From: Engraulis encrasicolus | Lineage: Eukaryota; Chordata; Actinopteri; Clupeiformes; Engraulidae | Length of the DNA: 64,000 nucleotides | Direction: 5' to 3' | NCBI RefSeq assembly: GCF_034702125.1 | Contig: NC_085860.1 | Span: forward strand, 17,184,664-17,248,663 | Shown here: positions 32,371 to 42,819 of the stretch, in pieces | How positions within the stretch are numbered: the first letter of the stretch is position 1 | How the letters are laid out: each line of letters starts with the position of its first letter | Notes under the pieces: model-generated | Told to the model about the DNA's origin: nothing | Seen by the model: only the letters and a program-made list of their open reading frames with translations | Database searches by the model: none | Position numbers and translations under genes: made by a program

Positions 32371-35300
32371 GAAGGGAGACATGGCATGAAGCTGACACAA
32401 TGACAGCGTTCCCCTCTCGGAATGCACGCTTCTCTATCTCACTCGCTCTCTCTCACCCACTCTCTCACCCACTCTCGACGACAGCGCACGTTGTCCAACT
32501 ACGAAAAATGAGGCTATATCATAGCGGCACCACAAAGCTTGTAGTTGATTTTCCACGAGAATGGGCTGTCTGTCAGATCCAGTTTGGATGTGTGAAGCTT
32601 ATCTGCAGCGTGTCTACCAAATCCGCCAAACTGTCAGATCCATTTCAGCTGTGCAAAACATGCGCCTCGCCTCCGAGCAGGCGGACACAGGGCACATCTG
32701 AATATTCTTTCAGTTTCCCAGATTTTAGGCGGACCCACAGTGGATACCATTGAGGATAATATAACAGACTTTTTTGATTTGCTTTGCTGGGGCAGAGACA
32801 CGACCGAACAACTCTCTCTTGTAACTATTGATTTGTTGATATACGGTGATACTACAGAGTAAACAGTACCACAGAGTACAAACAGTATATCTGAAGCTTT
32901 TATTACTTATCAACAGTTTAAAAAAATAATGATACGATTTTGTTTTATGACCAGCAACAATCTCTGGTTGTGCCCGCACTTTAAAAGGTTCATTTGGCCA
33001 TGTTAGCCAGGCAGGCGTTTGCTAACTGGCTGGCATAGAAGCATTACAAAGGGTTACAAGTGCTCACTGTGTTTTGAAACGGTTATATTAGTCTGAAATG
33101 AATGACAAATAACTGAACTTGTTCTTCATCTTGTCACACAGCCAGCAAGTGGAGGCTACCTCTGGGTCGTCTGTGCTAGCCTGCTGTTGCCTGCTGTGTT
33201 AGGGGTCTCAGGGGTCTTACACACCAAGGCGGTAAAGCATTGCGGAACGGCCGCAATTTTTACCGGTGTCGGTGAAAATACATTGAAACCTATCTGTCCT
33301 TACACACCAACCGGCGGTAGTCGAGCGTCAGCGGCGCGGGAGCCGGCTCCGCGCCGCGCTGCATTTGGAAAATAGAACTCGAGCGTATTTTTCACGCCGG
33401 CAACCGGCGGTGTCTCATTCAAATAAATGGCAAAGTAGCACGCTAGCTTTAGCTGTGGGGAGGGTTTTGAATAGGACTGGCCGCGCACGCCGACGCTGTC
33501 AGTGTGCAAGGCAAAGAAAAGCACGCCGGCCAAAACTAAGCAGACCGTTCCGTTCCGCCTCTGTATGTTTTGGCCCTTACCTGTTGACACGGTGCCCTCA
33601 GGACTCCTGACCCGTACCCAGGGTAAGTCAGCATAAATTCATTACATTTCTGTCACGGGGCTGGATGGGAGCGAGCAACTTATAGATAGAGGTGCTCAAC
33701 TCGAATCTTTGAGGCGTCCGGATTGATTGGATCATTCCAAGGAGGGGATCCGGATTAGACAGATCACTCGGATCACTAATTTAAAATAAATAAAAATAAA
33801 TAATAATAAGGTATTTTTTAAAACGTTTCTGCCGTTGAGTAGCTATGCGCCTCGCCTTTGTTGTCCCTTTTATCAATTCACTTTGATATATCAAAGAGTA
33901 AGACAGTTTGATAAACAAAACTGACTTTATGAATCGTCACAGTTCCTAATCTCATGCTGCGATCCGACCCACCTGGGTCTCCTCACTAAACATGCAACCA
34001 CGACTCGAAGAGCCTTTGGCAGCAGTGAAATGGCATGTTCCTGATTTTGCAATAAATAATGTGTGTTTTTGTATTTAAGAAGACTAAAAGTCAAATATTT
34101 GGGAGCAGAAGTCAGGTGGCGAGCAGCAGATGACCACTCGCTTCTGCCTCCGAGTTGCCGCCTTGCGACTCGCACACTCGTTGCAAAAACGAAACTTAAG
34201 CGTTGATCCGATCCGTAGGGGATTTGCTGCTACCAACAACTCAAGTCAGGATTCGTCTCATCGAGTCGCTGAGGGTGCCGCTGCTGACTCGGATGAGGGG
34301 AGTGGCAGCAGTGGCTTTAAAGTCTGTACGCTGTAACGCAGTGAGTGATAGTAGAGTCACATCTGATTGTAGCATTGTTAAGTTTAAGACTAGTGTGTTA
34401 TCTGTTAGGCTATGTGTTATTTTGATTATCTGCAGAATTTAATCCTGTTTGAAACAAATGCTTAAATGGTTTAGTGTAACCTTTTGGGGTGCGCCGGGCA
34501 TACTACCAGGCAAATATGAACAGAGTCCGCGGATCTGTAATGATTAAAACAAGGGTCCGGAATAGATCCGCTGCGAATGTTTTTCCTTTTGGTGGATTCA
34601 AATGAAGTTTGCGGCGGATGCGCCAAATCAAAGGTCAGGTTCGCGTGTCCGTAAGAGATCCGCGGCGAATGTGACGGTTCTTGGGCGAATGTGATGGTTC
34701 TTGCTTGTGCTGTCAGAACAGATGAGGGATGCGGACCCGGTTCGTATGCGCGGCGGTGTGCAAGTGGACTCCGATGCGGACCCGCTTCCCGTATCAGTGG
34801 CTGTCCACCGCACAGGTTTCTCCGCAGCGGATGCGCTCCGGAGTTTTTTGCTGTGTGGGTAGTCTTTCCCACCCGCCTCACACTTCATTTGTTCTGGGTT
34901 TTTTTTGTGAAGATTTCACGAATGGTGCGAGATACGGTTGGATAGCAGGGCCGGTTTTAAGCATAGGCCGCCTACGGCGCCATGTGAGGAAAAAGTGCCG
35001 CAATGGCGCCCTCCGATGCGTAATTTTGCAATAGGCTATCAAGGTTTTTTGTGAAGTCGCGAAAATCAACAAAACGTGGAGAAAGGGCTCCTCACTGCAA
35101 ATCGCCAATAGTAATATTGCTCTCTCTGGGTAGAGGATAAGTCTATGAACCAATAAACAGACAGTGCTGAGAGAGGGGGCGGATGACAGCATGCAATACT
35201 CATGAACGGAGTGACGTTTTCCATGTGTGTTACACCCATTTGTGGGGGAAAACAGGCAATGCAAGTCAATTGGTGGTGTTGGGGTTTAATAAAGGAAAGA

Positions 35301-35484
35301 TAAGGACCTGTAGACAAGCGTTGTTCACGCGGAACATGCCCGCTGTTCAAATAATATTGCCAAACAGCCATGACTGAAACATGTTGTACTAATACCTGTC
35401 AATCATCCCTAATTTCCCGGGAAACTCCCTAATTAAGCGGGCTTGCAGAGCAAGGCCCGATTCAAGTAATCTTTATGGAGCGTA
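32371..35484. other. unassigned, partly GC-rich repeat-like sequence
   Basis: 33230-33600 is CpG-rich with CTTACACACCAA near both 33217 and 33299, suggesting a MITE. 33690-33780 and 34500-34830 are rich in GGATCCG and GCGGATC motifs. 34945-35030 contains GCAGGGCCGGTTTTAAGC, a common hAT-like terminus. No domain could be recognised in the translations, which are short and overlapping on both strands. Confidence 0.35.
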
Positions 35485-36597
35485 CCTATGTTCCCACGCC
35501 CCATTGGTCCCACGTCACTAAGACTTTTTTTCATTTTTTAGGCCCATTGGTCCCACAGTCCATTGGTCCCACAGCCCATTGGTCCCACATAGCTTTTTTA
35601 TTTGATTTTTTAGGCCCATTGGTCCCACAGCCCGTTGGTCCCACAGCCCATTGGTCCCACATCACAAATACGTTTAACATGATTTTTTAGGCCCATTGCA
35701 GCCCAATGGTCCCACAGCTTAGGCCCCATGTTCCACAACTCCATGTTTCCACATTTCTGAGTAAACTAATGGTGAAAAAGGTGTAAAGACATTTAACCCG
35801 ATACAATGTGGCCTACACATTTTGTTAATTATTTTTTTGTATTATTTCCTCAGCTTTTTTTAGCTTCTTTTCCAAAAGTAAAAAAAACACCTACAACTGC
35901 ACTGGTACTACTTATACTACTGCTACTACTAATAATACCAATAATGATGTGCCTTTTATGGCTGCAAAAATTGGCCTATAAAATATCATGTAAGCTGCCA
36001 GAAAGTAAAATGTATTTATTGGATATATACAGTATTTTCCTATTGTACCGTAGTTGAGGAAAATTCCCATGCAGGCTCTACATGGGCCTCCCTCACTGTG
36101 CTAAGTTACAATGAAGATGCTGAGTGAAAACTTGCATTAAATGTCTAATTCGGATCTTCTTTCTTTTTCAAGACAAAAGAGTCAAGTCAAGTCAAGAGTA
36201 CTTTATTGTCAAAAATCTATGTAACAGGGTCAGCACAGAAGTTTGAAATTGTGTTTGACCGGTCTCCAATGTGCAGTTTGACTAAAACATTTAAATAAGA
36301 CATCGAAAAATCTAAATTTGAACAATTTCGTAGGAATGTGGGAACATGGATCAGCAGGAATATGCTGTGGGACCATTGGGCTGTGGGACCAATGGGCCTA
36401 AAAAATAACGTTAAAAGTGTTTGTGATGTGGGACAAATGGGCTGTGGGACCAATGGGCTGTGGGACCAACGGACCTAAAAATAAATAAAAAAGTCTTAGT
36501 GATGTGGGACCAATGGGCTGTGGGACCATTGGGCCTAATTTTGAAAAAAACACAAAAGTCTTAGCAATGTGGGACCAATGGGCTGTGGGAACATAGG
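35485..36597. repeat. foldback with arms made of TTGGTCCCACAGCCCA tandem repeats
   Basis: The left arm (35485-35757) starts CCTATGTTCCCAC and contains about nine copies of (C)CCATTGGTCCCACA, spaced by TTTTTTAGG linkers. The right arm (36335-36597) is its reverse complement, with the same linker order (CTAAGACTTTT, TTTTTAGG, CACAAA(T/C)AC). The spacer (35758-36334) includes the GTCAAGTCAAGAGTACTTTA repeat. There is no coding content. Confidence 0.8.
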
Positions 36598-37424
36598 GCT
36601 GACCCCACTTTAAGTCCGTTTATGCTTGCTTGCTTGATAGCTTGCTTTGTTGCTTTCTTGTGCAGGGCAGTAAAAATAGATAATGGATCAGACACCAGAT
36701 GTCTCTCCATCAGACAGATGGAGAGACACCGTTCAAACACTAAAACGACCGGCTCGGCTTGGAGATCATTTGTACTGATATAGCGTGTCCGTGTCTCTTG
36801 TCGTTTTCCCGTTTTTGGCGATTTTGTGCAAGTTTGGGTCCCCATTGAAAACAATGGTAGAACCTTCATGAACCAAGGTTCCGCCACTCTAGAGATTAGA
36901 GTGTAGGAGGCTTTTTCGGTCATAAAACATCAACACTTTCACCTAGAAGTTTAGTTGACACGTTTTTAGCGAGCTCTATGGGATGTCTCCAAATTGTTAA
37001 AGTTTTATCTCCCAACTCCCATTACTTTTTAAATGGCAGGTGTGTAAAAACGACAGGGCTTTTACACTGGTTTTCCCATTGAGACTTGAAGTGCCTTTTT
37101 CAAGAGGTCAGCGCATGTTCCACAAGAGGTCCATTTGTGACTGAACCGTTTAACCTATAAACTTCATTCAAGGACTGTTAGAAAGATAATCTAAAGCCCT
37201 AGAAACTGTTTTGGATTCTGCTCTCTGCCTTAGAGCACCATACTAAGTGCCATTCAGTCAATCAGAACAGGTGCAGCCAATATAGGGTTCCATCTCAACT
37301 GTCACTTTCTCTCAACATTCTATTCTTAACGAGCACCTGCAACTACAATTCTAGAAGTCTATTGTTCAGCTCTTCAATGCAATCTGATATTGTCTTGCTG
37401 GAATGTTTAAGTCAGCCAGCTGCT
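36598..37424. other. unassigned repeat-like sequence
   Basis: A plausible-looking minus-strand frame near 36561-36923 has no family features and lies in sequence with CCATTGAAAACAATGG and GAACCTTCATGAACCAAGG motifs, which look like interspersed repeat. I do not call a gene. Confidence 0.35.
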
Positions 37425-37727
37425 TGGCTCAATGGGAATGCTGCTGGATTAGAGATATGGAGGTTGGGAGTTCAAATCCCACTCGGACCCATGTTGATTT
37501 TCAAAATTATATCATATGCAGTGTTCCTTAGCCAACTTAAAATGCCATGTATGTCATTTAGTATCAATGGCAAATCTGCTGGATTAGAGATATGGAGGTT
37601 GGGAGTTCGAATCCCACTCGGACACATGTTGATTTTCAAAATTATATCATATGCAGTGTTCCTTAGCCAACTTAAAATACCATGTATGTAATTTAGTATC
37701 AATGGCAAAGGTGCTGGATTACAGATA
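37425..37727 (+). mobile_element. tandem trimer of a tRNA-derived SINE (third unit split)
   Basis: The head has an A-box-like GGCTCAATGGGAATG and a B-box-like GAGTTCAAATCCC. The 135-bp unit (GCTGGATTAGAGATATGGAG through GTATCAATGGCAAA) starts at 37443, 37578 and 37713. Unit three is interrupted after GATTACAGATAT at about 37729 and resumes at 45881 (GAGTTTGAATCCCACTCG), running to about 45979. Internal RNA polymerase III boxes indicate tRNA ancestry. Tandem dimer or trimer structure is known for some SINEs. Confidence 0.7.
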
Positions 37728-39989
37728 TATCGGGCCGATATTTGCGTTTATTAAGTGTATCGGCATCGGCCGATACGCAGGCATTTTTTGGCCGATACGC
37801 CCACCCCGAGATTTTGATTACAGACGGGCAGCTCTGTGTTGCTGGCAGACCTGTAATGCACGCTGCTGCGTCACCCCTCCCCCTCTCATTGAGTAAAGTA
37901 AACAGCCTTGCAGGCTGCCACAAAGTTTTAGACTTTCAGACGCATAATATTTTAATGTGGACACTGAATGACATGGCATGTGCATGTAATAGGCCTAAAG
38001 GGAGAATGTTTCAGCTCCATCCATTTTCTGTACTGATTTTAATTCCCTGGTTCATTGTCCAGTCAATAATCACCATTTGCCATCTTTTACCTACTGCTGT
38101 AACTGTCTACTGGCATATGTTTCAGTGTCTAATTTCCACCGCCTTTAAAAACGCGCATTTCATACCGTCATTCATTTATCAACTTCAATCTGTTTTAGCG
38201 ACATCTAATAGGTAGCAAACACCACTTGCAAACTGGCTAAATTACCATATTGGGTAACGCTTTATTTTACGGTACAGTATTTACTATGTACTTTCTGGGT
38301 AACAACTGGGTAACAGAGAGAAATTACATGGTACCTAGAATGTAAAAAGGTGGTAATTATGATGTAAATACTATGTAATTACAGGGGAATAGCTCAAAAC
38401 TTACCATGAAACTACACTGCGTATTTTCTGGGTAACAATTGGGTAACAGAGAGAAATTACCCAATTGTTATCCAGAAAATACACAGTGTAGTTTCATGGT
38501 AAGTTTTGAGGTTTTCCCCTGTAATTACATAGTATTTACATCGTAATTATCCCCCTTTTTACATTCCATTTAACTTCTATATGGTACAGTATTTACTGTA
38601 CTTTCTGGGTAACAACTGGGTAACAGAGAGAAGTTACATGGTACCTAGAATGTAAAAAGGGGGGTAATTACAATGTAAATACTATGTAATTACAGGGGAA
38701 ACCTCAAAACTTACCATGAAACTACACTGTGTATTTTCTGGGTAACAATTGGGTAACAGAGAGGAATTAGATGGTGTATAAAATTTAAAAGGGGGGTTAC
38801 TACAAAGTAAATGCTATGTAATTAAGAAGAAAATATCTCATGAATTACTATGAAAGTACGGTGTATTTTCTGGGTAATTATTGTTTGATGGCAATTTAAA
38901 AAAGGATGAAAGTACTACCTATTTACCTGTTTGTTTTACAGCAATACCACATTTAATTACTAGGTTAATGTGCTGCTCTGGATGGTCATTACACAACTCC
39001 AAAGTCAGAACTTACAAGGAACAGTATTTCATTGTAGTTACTGTGTTTATCACCATACATACCCATTTATTGCATGGGTAAATGTGGTACTTACCTGACA
39101 AAACAATTGCTGATGTCACACATTGCCATGGGCTTTATCTTCATTCTTGTAGCCGTTGAGTCAAAAGTGTTTGGTAAGTACATGGTAGGTTTCTGCACTG
39201 TTACCAAGTAACATATATTTATTTTACCAGGTAAAAAAGGGGAAACTGTACTGTAAAGTAAAGTGAATGCTCTTACCAAAGTATTACCAATTTCTTACCA
39301 AGTAATTAAACTTGTTTCATAAATCATGTAAGTGCATGGTAAGTTTCTGCACTGTAACCGAGTTACAAATATTCAGCTACCAGGTAAAGAAGGGGAAACT
39401 GTACTGTAAAGTAAAGCGAATGCTCTTACCAAAGTATTACCAATTTCTTACCAAGAAAATAAACTTGCTATGGTAAGTATCTGCACTGTTACCAAGTAAC
39501 AGATATTCAGTTACTAGGTAAAAAAGGGGAAACTGTACTGTAAAGTAAAGCGAACGCTCTTACCAAAGTATTACCAATTTCTTACCAAGAAAATAAACTT
39601 GTTATATATCATGTAAGTACATGGTAAGTATCTGCACTGTTACCAAGTAACAGATATTCAGTTACCAGGTAAAGAAGGGGAAACTGTACTGTAAAGTAAA
39701 GCGAACGCTCTTACCAATTTCTTACCAAGCAATTAAACTTATTTCATGTATCATGTAAGTAGGCCTACATGGTACGTTTCTGCACTGTTACCAAGTTACA
39801 GATATTCAGTTACCAGGTAAAGAAGGGGAAACTGTACTGTAAAGTAAAGCGAACGCTCTTACCAAAGTATTACCAATTTCTTACCACACAATTAAACTTG
39901 TTTCATATCATATAGGCCTAAGTACATGGTAAGTATCAGCACTACCAAATTACAGATATTCAGTTACCAGGTAAAGAAGGGGAAACTGT

Positions 39990-42819
39990 TCTCATAGGAC
40001 TCTGTGTTAATTGCTAGCATGGAGGTAACATTTGCACTGATGTAGTCAGAGAACGGCAGGAAGTACAGGAGAAAGGTATAACCCAATAACTTAACTCAAG
40101 GGGAAATGTAATATGAGCTCATTTCCAAACATGGGACAGTATCACTTTAACATCCGAGTTGGCAGCAGATATAAAGACTCATCAGACCAGGCCTACATTT
40201 TTTACAATACAAGACTAGAGAAAGTATTGCCTGGACTGTTTCTGCTGCCAACTCGGATGGCTGCCTTGTTCCACACACACACAGGTGCATATATTTTATT
40301 ATTATTATTATTATTTCATTCCAGAATTCCTGCTGCCCGTTCTTCATTTCCATTTTCATGAATATCACTTTCCAATTTCTAGGTATTATGACAGCACACA
40401 TTGCAATTTTCATCAATGAAAAAATGAAAAGGGGGATTTTCTCCATGATCCTCAATTTTTAATTTAGAAACAGTCATTTTTAGCTGCAAAACTTACTATG
40501 TTCATGTAACCCAGTTGACAAATGCATATTAAAACGTATTAGTTGATTAAATAGCATAAATAGTAAAATGGGATAATAAATAGTGATAATACTGATAAGG
40601 CAATTCATGAATGAAGGTTTGGTATCGTTAAAAACACGATTAACATAGCAGGACTTTTACTGTGACAGTTACGTTATGGGACTTTTATTTTGACATGCGT
40701 TTCCACGCATTCAGCTTTCCGCGGAGCCGTTCCAGTCAGTTGAGCTGAGAAGAGCTCGAAAGCTGAAGGAAAGACTTCGTTTCTTCGGCTCCACCTTGGA
40801 GCTAGATATTGATAGAAAATTAATTCTAAGTTAAAGATACCTACTTCTAAGTTTCATTTTGGACCACCGAGCGACCTGCTCTGTAAATCTTTTGTGTTTT
40901 GAAGAGCAAGAAGCTGCGCTTCGTCGTGTATTGTTTCTGTTGAATCGTCTCGGTAAGGCAACCACCTGTATTTTCCCTACGGATGTAACTTGAGTGTTAT
41001 TGCTTATCACTGTGAAATACTTCGGTGAAACCTCAGAATTGTATTTTGTTTTGTTAATACTTGTTGTGTTTAGTGTGAAAAGGGTATATTTTGGTTGAAT
41101 TGAGTATAAGTTTAAAGCTTGGAATGAGCGGCCTGTAATTCACATGCTTGTGATCACGCACCCAGCAAGTGCGAGGGGAGAGGTCTGAACAAGTCCTCCT
41201 GATCATTACTGTGCTCGGCAATATCTGTGTGTAATTCCCGCGGTTTCAGTACCGAGTGATGTTTTTCATAGTATTCATCCTGTTATTTGATAATGGTTAT
41301 GTAACTGAATGGTATGCAATGCTTTTCAGTATAAGTGAAGTGTATGCGGTTTGCATATATTTTCCTTTGAGAAGATTGATATTAATGTTGTACAACCAGA
41401 GGTGGAAAGAGTACCGAAAATTGTAGGCCTACTCAAGTAAAAGTAGGCTATCTTTAGGCTACTTTGCCTAAATCCTGCTCGAGTAAAAGTAAAAGTAGGC
41501 CTACCTATCTAAAAATCTACTCAAGTAAAAGTAAAAAGTACTTCACTTAAAAATGCAATTTGAGTAAAAGTACTTAGTTACATTTAATTAGCTTTTCTAG
41601 ACAATGTAATGTTTCTTTTTCTTGAATATCGTCCTCCATAACCTCTATCTCTTGCTTGGCACCAGCCATCATCCAATACATTGATCCAAGATAGTACAAT
41701 AGTGAAAATGCTGTGTGCCATCCTGCATCATCTTTCATTTCCGGCAGATTGTGGCATTATTTTGCGTGGCATTTTGTCTATTTTTTTACTCAGTACTCAG
41801 GCCAGGTTCCAGTGTAATTGAGTTAACAACTTGGGTCAAAATGTACTCAAGTACTAGTTAAAGTATTAATTTTAAAAACTACTTAAAAAGTTCAAAGTAC
41901 TCATAAATGCTACTCAAGTACAATACTTGAGTAAATGTAATTAGTTACTTTCCACCCCTGTGTAGGCCTACAACTACTTTAAGTTTAAACTGTTTGAACT
42001 GATATTTGATAAGAAATGTGAACATTGTCCTGTGTACATGTGTAGCTTAACTAAGGGTATGGTTACACAGGTGAAGTTTTTTGGACCTGGATTCCGCTGT
42101 GGATTGATGACTGCGTTTGATGGCGAGCCACCCACCCCATTGAGTCGGATCCTGTCCTGTGTCATTGTACGTGGCGCATATGTGGTAGGGTTGTGACCTG
42201 CCTGTGTCACAACAACACTGACTGACTGACTTGAGTTGTTACTTTAACGGTTTACAAACTGAACTAAGGCCTTGAACTGAACGGAACTACTATAAAGGAA
42301 CTACTTTTTCTTTTCTTTTTCTTGAACAACTGAAAGGAACTCTTTTCTCTTTGAGGATTTAAAGGACTGATTTAAAGGACTGTTCCCAACTTTTGGAAAA
42401 TAGACAATTACTCACTTTTGAAGGACAATTCATTTTATTTTATTTTAAAGGGTCAATTTTTTTCTTTTATTTTGGGAATATGTACATATTTTCTACCTTG
42501 CAATTCATAACTAAAGAAAGAAAAAAAGTATATCCTTGTGTGGTGTCTTTTAATTGCACTTATCTTTTTGCACTCTCCCAGAGCCTAGTGTCTTTATTCT
42601 CTAGCTATTGAACCTGGCCTATCATCGACATGTACATACCTAGTAGTGGGTTACATTCATACTAGTATATATTAGTTTATCACCTAAACATAATAAAATT
42701 TGGCAATAAGCAGCACAGTTCCAATGAGCAGCATAGTTGCAATACTGTCGTTTGCCACAATATACAATAAAAAAAAATGATTTCCACAATAATGCTTTGA
42801 TTTGCTTTTGATGTATTTT
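39990..42819. other. core of the giant foldback
   Basis: 39990-40145 is an inverted copy of the repeat at 7810-8001. 40151-40168 and 40241-40258 form an 18-bp inverted pair (CATCCGAGTTGGCAGCAG). 40600-41380 and 41975-42660 are non-repetitive within the window; the first part contains a donor-like CTCG|GTAAGG at about 40951. They may belong to an inserted LTR or captured leader, but I find no coding frame. The hAT MITE at 41397-41960 splits the core. Confidence 0.4.
41397..41960. mobile_element. hAT-type MITE (AAGTACTCAAGTAAAAGT family)
   Basis: The ends are CAGAGGTGGAAAGAGTAC and, read inward from the right, CAGGGGTGGAAAGTAAC. The body is rich in CTCAAGTAAAAGTA. The 8-bp target duplication is TGTACAAC at 41389-41396 and TGTA-GGCCTA-CAAC at 41961-41974, that is, interrupted by a 6-bp insert. 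This is a widespread fish MITE family (established from its characteristic ends). Confidence 0.88.

Noticed and set aside
36561..36923. 120-codon minus-strand frame
   Set aside because: It overlaps the end of the foldback and repeat-like DNA, and has no domain or gene context.
37442..37710. 135-bp regular repeats considered as a CRISPR array
   Set aside because: The units are contiguous tandem SINE copies with Pol III boxes and no spacers, and the genome is eukaryotic.
38881..39081. 66-codon frame repeated exactly at 44191-44391 on the other strand
   Set aside because: It lies in the arms of the foldback and both copies are the same repeat; no domain, start context or neighbour supports a gene. 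The identity reflects arm homogenisation.
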